From positions 310,001 to 374,000 of the forward strand of contig CAZUNG010000001.1 in the NCBI GenBank assembly GCA_964621905.1: a stretch of DNA of 64,000 nt, written 5' to 3'. The notes beneath the pieces are model-generated. The model did not search any database, was not told the DNA's origin, and was given only the letters and a program-made list of their open reading frames with translations. The translations under genes were made by a program, and so were the position numbers. Source of the stretch: Ruminococcus_G sp964621905 (GTDB lineage Bacteria > Bacillota > Clostridia > Lachnospirales > Lachnospiraceae). Positions 25,817 to 34,989 of the stretch are shown piece by piece. Each line of letters begins with the position of its first letter. The stretch's first letter is position 1.

Positions 25817-26830
25817 CTACAGCTTCCTTTCCGCAAGTTTAATGTAGTCCTTTAAATCTTCCATCAGCCGGTCAAAATTATCAAATGTCAGCGACTGAGG
25901 ACCGTCAGAGAGCGCATGTGCAGGATCATTGTGCACTTCGATCATCAATCCATCTGCACCGCAGGCTACAGCTGCTTTCGCGAGTGGACTCACATAAGAG
26001 TAAACACCTGTGGCATGACTTGGATCTACGATGATCGGAAGATGTGATTTTTCTTTCACAACAGGAACCGCACTCAGGTCAAGGGTATTTCTGGTTGCCG
26101 TCTCAAACGTACGGATTCCGCGTTCGCACAGAACAATATTCGGATTGCCTTCAGAAATAATATATTCTGCAGCATTCAGCCATTCGTCAATTGTTGCAGC
26201 CAGTCCGCGTTTTAAGAGAACGGGAAGGCCCGATTTTCCAGCTTCACGCAGAAGCTGAAAATTCTGCATATTGCGCGCACCGATCTGAATCATATCGACG
26301 TATTTTACAGCTGCATTAATGGCATCCGCACTGATGACTTCACAGATTGTCTTAAGACCTGTTTCCTCGCGGGCGGCAGCCATATATTTCAGCCCTTCTT
26401 CTTCCAGTCCCTGAAAAGAATACGGGGAGGTTCTCGGCTTATAAGCCCCGCCGCGGACAAACTGGGCACCCGCTTTTTTTACAGCACGTGCGATTGTCAT
26501 CAGCTGCTCCTCGCTCTCAACAGCACAGGGACCGGCCATAACCGTAAGGGTGTCCGGTCCGATCTCCACATCACCTACCCGGATGCACGAAGGCGCAGGG
26601 TGAAATTTTTTGTTTGTCAGTTTGTAACTCTCTGTGATGGGAACAATTTTATCGACAAACGGCATCAGCTCAATGTTCTCATTGCACAACAGATTTTTGT
26701 TGCCGACAACTCCGATAATGGTGACTTCTTTTCCCTGCGACAGATGTGTCTCAAGACCTTTTTCTGCCACGGCATTTTTGACGGTATCTACAGCGCTTTG
26801 TGGGGCGCCCGGTTTCATTACGATGATCAT
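25817..26830 (-). CDS. aroF: 3-deoxy-7-phosphoheptulonate (DAHP) synthase, AroF/type Ibeta
   Basis: 337 residues with the N-terminal ferredoxin-like regulatory domain (1-75) of the Thermotoga/Bacillus type, then the KDO8P-synthase-like barrel. Barrel motifs include MAGPCAVESEEQ, GGAYKPRTSPYSFQG, KRGLAATIDEWLNAAEYI and the metal-site PIIVDPSHATG. It condenses PEP and erythrose-4-phosphate, the entry step of aromatic synthesis. As the first gene it sets operon flow. The 258-bp region to the divergent EF-G-like gene must hold its promoter, but I find no near-consensus box and no T-box. Confidence 0.96.
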   Translation of the reverse strand: MIIVMKPGAPQSAVDTVKNAVAEKGLETHLSQGKEVTIIGVVGNKNLLCNENIELMPFVDKIVPITESYKLTNKKFHPAPSCIRVGDVEIGPDTLTVMAGPCAVESEEQLMTIARAVKKAGAQFVRGGAYKPRTSPYSFQGLEEEGLKYMAAAREETGLKTICEVISADAINAAVKYVDMIQIGARNMQNFQLLREAGKSGLPVLLKRGLAATIDEWLNAAEYIISEGNPNIVLCERGIRTFETATRNTLDLSAVPVVKEKSHLPIIVDPSHATGVYSYVSPLAKAAVACGADGLMIEVHNDPAHALSDGPQSLTFDNFDRLMEDLKDYIKLAERKL

Positions 26831-27028
26831 ATTTTTGGTTTCCTTTCTTCCTATATAAATTAATGTGTTTTTTGTTATAAGACAACGATTTTATTGTAAA
26901 GTATCCGAATATAAATGTCAATACTTTAATGCTTTAAAGTTTAACGGTTTAAACCAGAAGTGTATATTGCGATAAAATATAAGAAAACAAAAAAAACACC
27001 GGAAAATTGTTGAAATTATATAAATAGC

Positions 27029-27057
27029 TTGAAATTAACCCGCGTTTTTAGTAAAAT
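27029..27057 (+). promoter_or_regulatory. Promoter of the EF-G-like gene
   Basis: TTGAAA (27029-27034), 17 bp, TAAAAT (27052-27057), 31 bp before the start codon. Confidence 0.65.
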
Positions 27058-27088
27058 ATAACCATACTAAAATTTGGGAGGTATTTTT

Positions 27089-29176
27089 ATGGACATTTAC
27101 AGAACAGACCGAATCAGAAATGTTGTCCTGCTGGGACATGGAGGCGCTGGCAAAACAACTTTAGTAGAAGCAATGGCTTACTTATCCGGCATGACTAACC
27201 GACTGGGAAAAGTGTCTGACGGAAATACAGTCAGTGATTTTGATAAAGAAGAGATTAAACGCGGATTCTCGATTTCTACATCAGTAGTTCCGATTCAGTG
27301 GGATAAAATGAAACTTAACATTTTGGATACTCCAGGCTTTTTTGATTTTGTCGGGGAAGCGGAGGAAGCCGTTGCAGCAGCAGACGCTGCCGTGATCGTA
27401 GTATCCGGTAAATCCGGTGTTCAGGTCGGAACACAGAAAGCGTGGGATCTCTGCGAAAAATACAAACTTCCCAGAATGATTTTTGTCACGGAGATGGATA
27501 TTGACAACGTCAGCTACCGTGAGGTTGTGGAAAATCTGACAGAATTATATGGCAAAAGAATTGCACCGCTGCACATGCCAATCCGTGAAAATGAGAGATT
27601 TGTCGGCTATATCAACATCGTAAAAAACAAAGGCCGCAGATATATCGAAAAAGACAAAAAGGAAGAATGCGAGGTTCCGGATTACTCAAAAGAGTATCTT
27701 GAAAAATACCGTGAAATCCTTTTGGAATCTGTTGCCGAGACAAGTGAGGAGTTCATGGACCGTTACTTTGGCGGCGAAGAATTTTCGGTTGCGGAAATTT
27801 CAGCCGCGCTGGCGATGAATGTTCATGAAGGCAGCCTCGTTCCTGTCTGTATGGGATCTCCGGTTAACCTTCAGGGGGTATCGAATCTTCTGGATGACAT
27901 CTGCGGATATTTCCCGAGTCCAAAGGAAAGGGAACGCGCCGGAATCGTTAAGAACACCAGTGAAATCTTTGAAGCCAATTATGATTTTACAAAAGCAAAA
28001 TCAGCAACTATTTTTAAAACAATGGTGGATCCGTTCATCGGTAAATATTCTCTGGTCAAAGTATGCTCCGGTGTCATCAAATCAAATGATGTTCTCTATA
28101 ATGTCGATGAGGACATGGAAGAAAAACTGAATAAGCTGTACGTTCTTGAAGGAAATAAACCGATCGAAGTATCGGAACTGCATGCGGGCGATATCGGTGC
28201 GATCGGAAAACTGAATTCCAAGACCGGTGATTCGCTGGCGACGAAAGCTACCCCGGTTATGTATGGAAAACCCGAAATCTCGACACCATATACATACAAA
28301 AGATATAAGACACCGAATAAAGGCGACATGGATAAGATCTCACAGGCATTATCCAAAATGACTCAGGAAGATCTGACGATACGTTCGGAAAACGATTCTC
28401 TGAATCACCAGACGCTGTTATACGGAATGGGCGACCAGCACCTGGACATCGTTGTGAGCAAACTCAAAGAGCGATATAAAGTCGATGTTGAACTGTCTAA
28501 GCCGAAAGTTGCATTCCGGGAGACCATCCGGAAATCTTCAGATGTGGAAGGTAAATACAAAAAACAATCTGGTGGACATGGACAGTACGGACATGTTAAA
28601 ATGAAGTTCGAACCGTCAGGCGATCTTGAAACACCTTGTGTATTTGAACAGATTGTAGTCGGAGGAGCTGTTCCGAAAAATTACTTCCCGGCAGTGGAAA
28701 AAGGGCTTCAGGAATCTGTATTAAAAGGTCCGCTTGCTGCATATCCTGTCGTTGGGGTAAAAGCAGTGCTGTACGACGGCTCTTACCACCCGGTTGATTC
28801 ATCAGAGATGGCATTTAAAATGGCAACGATCATGGCTTTCAAAAAAGGATTTATGGATGCGTCACCCGTGCTTCTGGAGCCGATCGTAACGATGAAGGTG
28901 TCAGTACCGGATAAGTATACGGGAGATGTTATGGGAGATCTGAACAAGCGAAGGGGACGCGTACTCGGAATGAATCCTGATCACAACGGAAATCAGGTGA
29001 TTGAAGCAGACGTTCCGGTGCTGGAAATTTATGGATATTCCACAGTTCTTCGTTCTATGACTGGCGGAAGCGGAGATTTCTCCTATGAATTTGCACGTTA
29101 TGAACAGGCACCTTCCGATGTTCAGGCACATGAAATTGAGGCGAGAGCAGCTCAGACGAACGATTCCGAAGACTAA
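27089..29176 (+). CDS. Elongation factor G-like GTPase (EF-G paralog)
   Basis: 695 residues from ATG 27089 with GGGAGG 7 nt upstream. All five EF-G domains appear present. G1 is GHGGAGKTT (16-24) and G3 is DTPG (80-83). The G4 guanine-specificity motif, normally NKxD, is TEMD (134-137), so base recognition may differ. Domain IV and V motifs such as KQSGGHGQYGHVKMKFEP and MGDLNKRRGRVLGM are retained. This divergent EF-G-like family occurs beside the true FusA in Clostridia, and its role in translocation or ribosome recycling is unclear. No rpsL, rpsG or tuf is adjacent, which supports a paralog. Confidence 0.88.
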   Translation: MDIYRTDRIRNVVLLGHGGAGKTTLVEAMAYLSGMTNRLGKVSDGNTVSDFDKEEIKRGFSISTSVVPIQWDKMKLNILDTPGFFDFVGEAEEAVAAADAAVIVVSGKSGVQVGTQKAWDLCEKYKLPRMIFVTEMDIDNVSYREVVENLTELYGKRIAPLHMPIRENERFVGYINIVKNKGRRYIEKDKKEECEVPDYSKEYLEKYREILLESVAETSEEFMDRYFGGEEFSVAEISAALAMNVHEGSLVPVCMGSPVNLQGVSNLLDDICGYFPSPKERERAGIVKNTSEIFEANYDFTKAKSATIFKTMVDPFIGKYSLVKVCSGVIKSNDVLYNVDEDMEEKLNKLYVLEGNKPIEVSELHAGDIGAIGKLNSKTGDSLATKATPVMYGKPEISTPYTYKRYKTPNKGDMDKISQALSKMTQEDLTIRSENDSLNHQTLLYGMGDQHLDIVVSKLKERYKVDVELSKPKVAFRETIRKSSDVEGKYKKQSGGHGQYGHVKMKFEPSGDLETPCVFEQIVVGGAVPKNYFPAVEKGLQESVLKGPLAAYPVVGVKAVLYDGSYHPVDSSEMAFKMATIMAFKKGFMDASPVLLEPIVTMKVSVPDKYTGDVMGDLNKRRGRVLGMNPDHNGNQVIEADVPVLEIYGYSTVLRSMTGGSGDFSYEFARYEQAPSDVQAHEIEARAAQTNDSED

Positions 29177-29203
29177 ACAATACGATATTTATTAATTAAA
29201 ATG

Positions 29204-29250
29204 GGGGATGTTGCGGTTCTGCAGGTATATGATGCAGCTGCGGCATCCCC
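29204..29250 (+). promoter_or_regulatory. Leader hairpin between the EF-G-like gene and the next gene
   Basis: GGGGATG (29204-29210) pairs with CATCCCC (29244-29250), with possible inner CTGCA/TGCAG pairing. There is no T tract. It ends 20 nt before the downstream start and may attenuate or stabilise the transcript. Confidence 0.4.
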
Positions 29251-29270
29251 TGTGTGTAGGAGAAAACATT

Positions 29271-30866
29271 ATGAAAAGAAAAGGCAAAATAATCATTGCA
29301 ATCCTCATTCTTCTTTTGGCCGGTATCTATTACTATGTCACACTTCCGGCAATCAACATTCATGCATCGGGATTCTGGTTTTTCATGATTCTGCTGGCAG
29401 TGATTCTGCTGGCAGCTTATATCTTGCGAAAACGGATGTATACACCTTTAGAACTCAAACACAGCGGCATTGTAAAAATTCTGGGCGGCATTGTGCTTGT
29501 GCTTGTCGCGGCATATCTGATCGGCAGTATCCTGTCTTCACCGATCATCAATGCCAATAAATATCAGAAGCTGGTGTCACCGGAAACACGAAATTTCACG
29601 GAAGATATTGAGCAAATCAGCTACAATCAGATTCCGCTTCTCGATAAAGACAGTGCAGAACTTTTGGGAAACAGAAAAATGGGGAATATGGTTGATATGG
29701 TTTCTCAGTTTGAAGTCAGCAGCATTTATTCCCAGATTAATTTTAACGGTGATCCTGTCCGTGTCAGTCCGCTTGAATATGCAAGCCCCATCAAATGGCT
29801 GACAAATCAGTCAGATGGCATCCCTGCCTACATTAAAATTGATATGGCGACACAGGATACAGAACTTGTACGTCTTGATACGTCGATCAAGTATTCAGAA
29901 TCTGAATATTTTAACCGGAATATATACCGGCACCTGCGTTTTAAATATCCGACATATATTTTTGATCAGCTGAGTTTTGAAATTGATGACGAAGGTGTTC
30001 CGTACTGGGTATGCCCTGTGAAAAAATACAATATTGGTCTCTTTGGAGGTCAGACAATTGGACGTGTCGTACTCTGTAATGCACAGACCGGTGAAACCAT
30101 AGATTATGCGATCGAAGACTGTCCGACCTGGATAGACCGTGCATATCCGGCTGATCTGCTGATCGAACTTTACAATTATCACGGCAAACTGGTCAACGGT
30201 TTCTTCAATAGCATTTTTGGCCAAAAAGGATGTCTGAAGACGACGGACGGGTATAATTATCTGGCGATGGATGACGATGTATGGGTTTATACTGGCATTA
30301 CATCCGTCAGCAGCGACCAGTCGAACGTGGGATTTGTTCTGATGAACCAGCGGACGATGGAGACCAGATATTATGAAGTAAATGGTGCTGAAGAATACTC
30401 TGCAATGGCGTCTGCGGAAGGTCAGGTACAAAACCTGGGCTATCATGCAGCCTTCCCGCTTCTGCTCAACACTCACAATGAACCGACGTATCTGATCGCG
30501 CTGAAGGATGATGCCGGTCTGGTAAAAAAATATGCGATGGTAAATATTCAGAAATATCAGATCGTGGCAATCGGTGATACCGTATCAGCGTGTGAAGAAG
30601 ATTACGTCCGGCTTCTCGGCAGCAGCGGAATTGCCTCCGGTGAGGACGGTACGTATGAAACTGCGTCGGGAACAATCAGCAGAATGGCACAAAGCGTCAT
30701 AGATGGGAATTCACATTTTTATCTGGTGCTTGAAAATGACGATCATATCTATGACGTTCCGGTCGTCGACTTTATGGGAATCGTCGGCTACGACGTGGGT
30801 GATTCCATAAAACTGGAATATCTAATGGGAGATCCGGTATGTACCGTCACAAAGATCCTTTCGTAA
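29271..30866 (+). CDS. Membrane-anchored protein of unknown function
   Basis: 531 residues from ATG 29271 (AGGAG upstream). Three hydrophobic segments lie in the first 100 residues (about 5-23, 31-50 and 67-86). A large, probably extracytoplasmic, soluble region follows with no motif I recognise. The C-terminal 80 residues (GTISRMAQSVIDGNSHFYLVLENDDHIYDVPVVD...) look like a small beta-barrel. The gene lies between an EF-G-like gene and leuS, but both neighbours have their own promoters. I do not assign a function. Confidence 0.8.
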   Translation: MKRKGKIIIAILILLLAGIYYYVTLPAINIHASGFWFFMILLAVILLAAYILRKRMYTPLELKHSGIVKILGGIVLVLVAAYLIGSILSSPIINANKYQKLVSPETRNFTEDIEQISYNQIPLLDKDSAELLGNRKMGNMVDMVSQFEVSSIYSQINFNGDPVRVSPLEYASPIKWLTNQSDGIPAYIKIDMATQDTELVRLDTSIKYSESEYFNRNIYRHLRFKYPTYIFDQLSFEIDDEGVPYWVCPVKKYNIGLFGGQTIGRVVLCNAQTGETIDYAIEDCPTWIDRAYPADLLIELYNYHGKLVNGFFNSIFGQKGCLKTTDGYNYLAMDDDVWVYTGITSVSSDQSNVGFVLMNQRTMETRYYEVNGAEEYSAMASAEGQVQNLGYHAAFPLLLNTHNEPTYLIALKDDAGLVKKYAMVNIQKYQIVAIGDTVSACEEDYVRLLGSSGIASGEDGTYETASGTISRMAQSVIDGNSHFYLVLENDDHIYDVPVVDFMGIVGYDVGDSIKLEYLMGDPVCTVTKILS

Positions 30867-30870
30867 CTGC

Positions 30871-30941
30871 TTGACAAACACGATTGACATGAGTAAAATT
30901 ATTTACAGATTATACCCTCGGCCGTTGCGGTCGAGGGTATA
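30871..30941 (+). promoter_or_regulatory. leuS promoter and leader hairpin
   Basis: TTGACA (30871-30876), 17 bp, TAAAAT (30894-30899). Downstream, TATACCCTCG (30911-30920) and CGAGGGTATA (30932-30941) form a 10-bp stem at the predicted 5' end of the transcript. The leader is too short for a T-box and no T tract follows. Confidence 0.6.
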
Positions 30942-30979
30942 AGAAAATTGTGGGTAAAAACCCCGGGAGGAAAAAACAG

Positions 30980-33394
30980 ATGGCAGTACCTTATAACCAC
31001 AGAGCGATAGAAACGAAGTGGCGCGAAAACTGGGAGAAACATCCCGTTAATATTGATGATGGTAAAAAAGAGAAGTATTATTGTCTGGATATGTTCCCGT
31101 ATCCGTCCGGAAACGGGCTTCATGTCGGACATTGGAGAGGATATGTAATTTCTGATGTGTGGAGCCGTTATAAAATGCTGAACGGTTACTATCTGATTCA
31201 TCCGATGGGCTGGGATGCGTTCGGTCTGCCGGCGGAAAACTATGCAATCAAAATGGGGGTTCATCCGGCGAAATCCACAGCAGAGAATATCAGCAATATC
31301 AAAAAGCAGATCAATGATATCGCCGCTATTTATGACTGGGATATGGAAGTCAACACAACGGATCCGGAATTCTATAAATGGACGCAGTGGATTTTCGTTA
31401 AAATGTTCAAAGAAGGTCTGGCCTATGAAAAGGAATTCCCGATCAACTGGTGCCCTTCCTGTAAAACAGGACTTGCCAATGAAGAAGTTGTCAATGGCAG
31501 GTGCGAACGCTGCGGGGCAGAAGTGACCAAGAAAAACCTGCGTCAGTGGATGCTGAAAATCACGGCATATGCAGAACGTCTGCTGAGTGATCTGGATAAA
31601 CTTGACTGGCCGGAGAAAGTAAAGAAGATGCAGTCTGACTGGATCGGCAAATCTTACGGTGCGGAAGTCGAGTTCCCTGTTGACGGACGTGAAGAAAAGA
31701 TTACTGTTTATACAACCAGACCGGATACTCTTTACGGTGCGACCTTTATGGTGCTGGCTCCGGAACATGAACTGGCCGCAGCACTGGCAACAGATGACAA
31801 AAAGGCAGAAGTAGAAAAATATATCAATGATGCCTCCATGAAATCAAACGTTGACCGGCTGCAGGACAAAGAAAAAACGGGGGTATTTACCGGAAGTTAT
31901 GCGATCAATCCGCTAAACGGAGCTAAAACACCAATCTGGCTGTCTGATTATGTACTGGCGGATTACGGTACCGGAGCTATCATGTGCGTACCCGCCCATG
32001 ATGACCGCGACTTTGAATTTGCAAAAAAATTTAATATTCCAATCGTTCAGGTCATTGCGAAAGACGGCGTAGAAATAGAAGATATGACAGAAGCTTACAC
32101 CGAAGCTGCCGGTACCATGATTAATTCCGGCGAATGGAACGGGATGGAATCGGCAGTCCTGAAGAAAGAAGCACCTCATATTATAGAAAAGCGCGGTATT
32201 GGAAAAGCGACGGTGAACTACAAGCTGCGTGACTGGGTGTTCTCAAGACAGCGTTACTGGGGGGAGCCAATACCGATCATTCACTGTCCGAAATGCGGCA
32301 ATGTACCGGTTCCTGAAGAGGAGCTTCCGCTTCGGTTGCCGGAAGTAGACTCCTATGAACCGACGGGAACCGGCGAATCACCGCTTGCGGCGATCGACGA
32401 ATGGGTCAACTGTAAATGCCCGGTCTGCGGTGCAGATGCTAAACGTGAGACAAACACGATGCCTCAGTGGGCAGGGTCTTCCTGGTATTTTCTGCGCTAC
32501 GTTGACAGCAAGAACGGAAGTGAACTCGTATCAAAAGAAAAAGCGCACAAATATCTTCCTGTTGACATGTATATCGGCGGAGTAGAACACGCTGTGCTCC
32601 ATCTGCTGTATTCCAGATTCTATACAAAGTTTCTGTATGATATCGGAGCTGTAGATTTTGAAGAACCCTTTACCAAGCTGTTTAACCAGGGTATGATTAC
32701 CGGCAAGAACGGTATTAAGATGAGCAAATCCAAAGGAAATGTTGTGTCACCGGACGATCTTGTCCGCGATTACGGCTGCGATTCTCTGCGTATGTATGAA
32801 CTGTTTGTGGGACCGCCGGAACTTGACGCAGAGTGGGATGACCGTGGGATCGACGGCGTCTACCGTTTCCTGAACCGTTTCTGGAAACTGGCCTCAGACA
32901 GCAGCAGCGCCGCTGTTGCCGCAACCAAAGAAATGATCAAGCTGCGTCATAAGATGGTATTTGATATTACACAGCGGCTGGAGACTTTCAGTCTGAACAC
33001 TGTAATTTCCGGTTTTATGGAATATAACAACAAGTTTATCGAACTGGCAAAGAAAACAGGAGGCATTGATAAGGAAACCATGGAAACCTTTATTGTCCTG
33101 CTCGCGCCGTTTGCACCGCATATTGCAGAAGAACTGTGGGAGGTATACGGACATACGGAATCTGTGTTTGAGAGCCGCTGGCCAAAACACGATGAAGAAG
33201 CCATGAAAGACGATGAAATTGAAATTCCTGTTCAGATCAACGGAAAGACAAGAGGAGTCGTATCTGTTCCTGCTGATATCTCGAAAGAAGATGCAATCAC
33301 TGCCGGAAAGGAAGTGATCGCTGACAAGCTGACCGGAACTATTGTAAAAGAGATTTATGTTCCCGGAAAGATTATCAACATCGTGCAGAAATAA
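30980..33394 (+). CDS. leuS: Leucyl-tRNA synthetase
   Basis: 804 residues from ATG 30980 with GGGAGG 9 nt upstream, the usual bacterial LeuRS length. The HIGH motif appears as HVGHWRG near residue 48 (PYPSGNGLHVGHWRGY), and KMSKS as IKMSKSKGN. Between them are a zinc-binding stretch with CPSCKTGLANEEVVNGRCERCG and the CP1 editing domain with TTRPDTLYGATFM and the YGTGAIMCVPAHDDRD hydrolytic site. The C-terminal anticodon and tail domains are complete. It charges tRNA-Leu and clears mischarged products. Confidence 0.98.
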   Translation: MAVPYNHRAIETKWRENWEKHPVNIDDGKKEKYYCLDMFPYPSGNGLHVGHWRGYVISDVWSRYKMLNGYYLIHPMGWDAFGLPAENYAIKMGVHPAKSTAENISNIKKQINDIAAIYDWDMEVNTTDPEFYKWTQWIFVKMFKEGLAYEKEFPINWCPSCKTGLANEEVVNGRCERCGAEVTKKNLRQWMLKITAYAERLLSDLDKLDWPEKVKKMQSDWIGKSYGAEVEFPVDGREEKITVYTTRPDTLYGATFMVLAPEHELAAALATDDKKAEVEKYINDASMKSNVDRLQDKEKTGVFTGSYAINPLNGAKTPIWLSDYVLADYGTGAIMCVPAHDDRDFEFAKKFNIPIVQVIAKDGVEIEDMTEAYTEAAGTMINSGEWNGMESAVLKKEAPHIIEKRGIGKATVNYKLRDWVFSRQRYWGEPIPIIHCPKCGNVPVPEEELPLRLPEVDSYEPTGTGESPLAAIDEWVNCKCPVCGADAKRETNTMPQWAGSSWYFLRYVDSKNGSELVSKEKAHKYLPVDMYIGGVEHAVLHLLYSRFYTKFLYDIGAVDFEEPFTKLFNQGMITGKNGIKMSKSKGNVVSPDDLVRDYGCDSLRMYELFVGPPELDAEWDDRGIDGVYRFLNRFWKLASDSSSAAVAATKEMIKLRHKMVFDITQRLETFSLNTVISGFMEYNNKFIELAKKTGGIDKETMETFIVLLAPFAPHIAEELWEVYGHTESVFESRWPKHDEEAMKDDEIEIPVQINGKTRGVVSVPADISKEDAITAGKEVIADKLTGTIVKEIYVPGKIINIVQK

Positions 33395-33455
33395 TGGAAA
33401 TAAAATTTATTTGATAAAAAGTATGGGCAAAAATATTAGCAATTAAATGATGTGA

Positions 33456-33493
33456 AAAAGGCTCGAAGTTAAATGATTTACTTCGGGCCTTTT
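33456..33493 (+). terminator. Intrinsic terminator after leuS
   Basis: AAAAGGCTCGAAGT and ACTTCGGGCCTTTT form a stem around an A/T loop, with the T tract in the 3' arm. Confidence 0.85.
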
Positions 33494-33568
33494 GACGATG
33501 CCGCGCCCATGCCTTTGCCTTATCAGCAAGAATGCCGAAAATAACGAATGACGGGAGAGTGAATCAAA

Positions 33569-34123
33569 ATGAAACTAATGATTGCATCAGATATTCACGG
33601 TTCTGCTTACCACTGCAGAGAAATGCTGGAAGCTTTTGAAAGAGAACAGGCGGACAGATTGCTTTTGCTTGGGGATATCCTGTATCACGGGCCAAGAAAT
33701 GATCTGCCCAGGGATTATGCGCCGAAAGAAGTAATCCCGATGCTGAACGACAGAAAACAGCAGATTTTCTGCGTGCGGGGCAACTGTGATACCGAAGTTG
33801 ACCAGATGGTATTAAACTTCCCGATCCTTGCAGACTACAGTATCCTTTTAGCGGGAAACCGTCTGATCTATGCAACTCACGGTCATGTTTACAATACCGG
33901 CAGTCTGCCTCCGATGCAGCCAGGGGATATTCTGCTGCACGGCCACACCCACATTCCTGCCTGGGAAGCGTTCGGAAGTCATAATCTCTGTCTGAATCCG
34001 GGTTCTGTATCAATTCCAAAAAGCGACAGTCCAAACAGCTATATGATATTGTCAGACAGTACGGCCGAGTGGAAGATGATGGACGGCAATGTGTACCACA
34101 GACTCAATCTTCAAAGTGAATAA
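33569..34123 (+). CDS. yfcE: YfcE-type metallophosphodiesterase
   Basis: 184 residues. Calcineurin-like metal ligands are in order: ASDIHGS (D-x-H, residues 6-12), LLGDILYHG (GD), VRGNCDTEVD (GNCD), ATHGHVYNTG and LLHGHTHIP (GHTH), covering the two-metal site. This family hydrolyses phosphodiesters such as bis-pNPP in vitro, and the physiological substrate is not established. ATG with GGGAGAG upstream. It stands alone after the leuS terminator. Confidence 0.93.
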   Translation: MKLMIASDIHGSAYHCREMLEAFEREQADRLLLLGDILYHGPRNDLPRDYAPKEVIPMLNDRKQQIFCVRGNCDTEVDQMVLNFPILADYSILLAGNRLIYATHGHVYNTGSLPPMQPGDILLHGHTHIPAWEAFGSHNLCLNPGSVSIPKSDSPNSYMILSDSTAEWKMMDGNVYHRLNLQSE

Positions 34124-34196
34124 ACGGCCTGATTGCCCCCTCTGCCATTTTCGTGTTATGATGGAAATAATCTTATGAATGAAATTGGAGGGCGTC

Positions 34197-34487
34197 ATGA
34201 TGGAGCGTATACCTGTGAAAGTTTTTACTGCACAAGACAATCTGCAGGCCGAAATGATGTTAAACGAATATAAGGGGGAACACTTTATGAAAACCAAAAT
34301 GGGGAAAATTATGATCAGCATTCTGACTCTGATGTGCAGTATATTATCAGCCTGTATCGGAATGGGATTATTGGGAAGTTCCGGATTGAGTTTTGGAGTA
34401 CGGCTTCTTTGCGGATGCTGTTTTATGTGGACACCCATATTTGTGGTCGCCATGATCAGTACCTTCATCAAAAATCGAGAGAACTGA
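34197..34487 (+). CDS. Small membrane protein, possible DUF2007-like start
   Basis: 96 residues from ATG 34197, with GGAGGG 4 nt upstream. Residues 1-25 (MERIPVKVFTAQDNLQAEMML) resemble the first strand and helix of DUF2007 signal-transducing-like proteins. The rest has two hydrophobic helices (about 38-58 and 66-88) with a CGCC stretch. An internal ATG at 34287 with GGGGG upstream could start a separate 66-residue membrane protein, so this may be a truncated DUF2007 gene read into a membrane gene. Function unknown. Confidence 0.6.
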   Translation: MMERIPVKVFTAQDNLQAEMMLNEYKGEHFMKTKMGKIMISILTLMCSILSACIGMGLLGSSGLSFGVRLLCGCCFMWTPIFVVAMISTFIKNREN

Positions 34488-34501
34488 GAAGAAATAACCG
34501 G

Positions 34502-34538
34502 GGCGGGTAAGTCATAGATGACTTATCCGCCTGTTTTT
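34502..34538 (+). terminator. Intrinsic terminator after the small membrane protein gene
   Basis: GGCGGGTAAGTCAT (34502-34515) and ATGACTTATCCGCC (34518-34531) around AG, then TGTTTTT. Confidence 0.9.
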
Positions 34539-34573
34539 GCTCTGTCACTAATTTTTTGTCTGTGCTTTATTTG

Positions 34574-34589
34574 GGTGACAAACGTCACA
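34574..34589. promoter_or_regulatory. CRP/FNR-like palindrome upstream of the B12 operon
   Basis: GGTGA-CAAACG-TCACA resembles the CRP/FNR half-site pair TGTGA-N6-TCACA. It lies about 70 bp before the -35. It is followed by a T run, so a weak terminator is an alternative. Confidence 0.3.
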
Positions 34590-34656
34590 AATTTTTTTGA
34601 TAATGTCATATTGTGATTGGCATAACAAAATGGAATGAATTTTTGCAAAAATGGCG

Positions 34657-34685
34657 TAGACTTCAGATAAAAATAGTGATATTCT
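34657..34685 (+). promoter_or_regulatory. Promoter of the cobalamin-riboswitch operon
   Basis: TAGACT (34657-34662), 17 bp, TATTCT (34680-34685), placing the transcript start just before the riboswitch. Confidence 0.5.
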
Positions 34686-34719
34686 TATAAAAGATTGAAT
34701 TTGATACTGATTTTCAAAC

Positions 34720-34952
34720 TGTACAAGTTCCGAATGGATTAATAGAGAAACCGGTCAGAATCCGGTACGATCCCGTCACTGTGTTAGGGAGCAGTCTTTC
34801 AGAATGCCACTGGGTATTTCCCCGGGAAGGCGAAAGAGTGTGATGATCTTAAGTCAGGAGAACTGCTTGTGCAAAAGTATTTATGATTCTTACGGTGCAT
34901 AAGAAGCATATGTTATTTGTGTGTTTACGGCCGTAGTGGGCCGTTTTTTTTA
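34720..34952 (+). promoter_or_regulatory. Cobalamin (B12) riboswitch with terminator expression platform
   Basis: The conserved core is readable. TGTACAAG (34720-34727) and CTTGTGCA (34865-34872) form P1. Inside are CCGGTCAGAATCCGG and GATCCCGTCACTGT, GCCACTGGG, CCCGGGAAGGCG and the B12-box-like AAGTCAGGAGA. Downstream an intrinsic terminator (34927-34951) lies before the first gene. Cobalamin binding is expected to favour termination, so the operon is on when B12 is low. The element controls nine genes (34990-45181). Confidence 0.95.
34927..34951 (+). terminator. Riboswitch-controlled intrinsic terminator
   Basis: ACGGCC, GTAGTG loop, GGCCGT, then eight T residues, 38 bp before the first start codon. 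Confidence 0.9.
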
Positions 34953-34989
34953 TGAACAGACACAAACAAGCAAATCAAAGGAGGACAAC

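Noticed and set aside
26831..27028. aroF promoter at TTTACA with a TATAAC box on the minus strand
   Set aside because: The spacer is only 15 bp, so it is not listed as a feature.
30867..30979. T-box riboswitch before leuS
   Set aside because: The leader is only about 80 nt from the predicted start and lacks the T-box sequence and a terminator.
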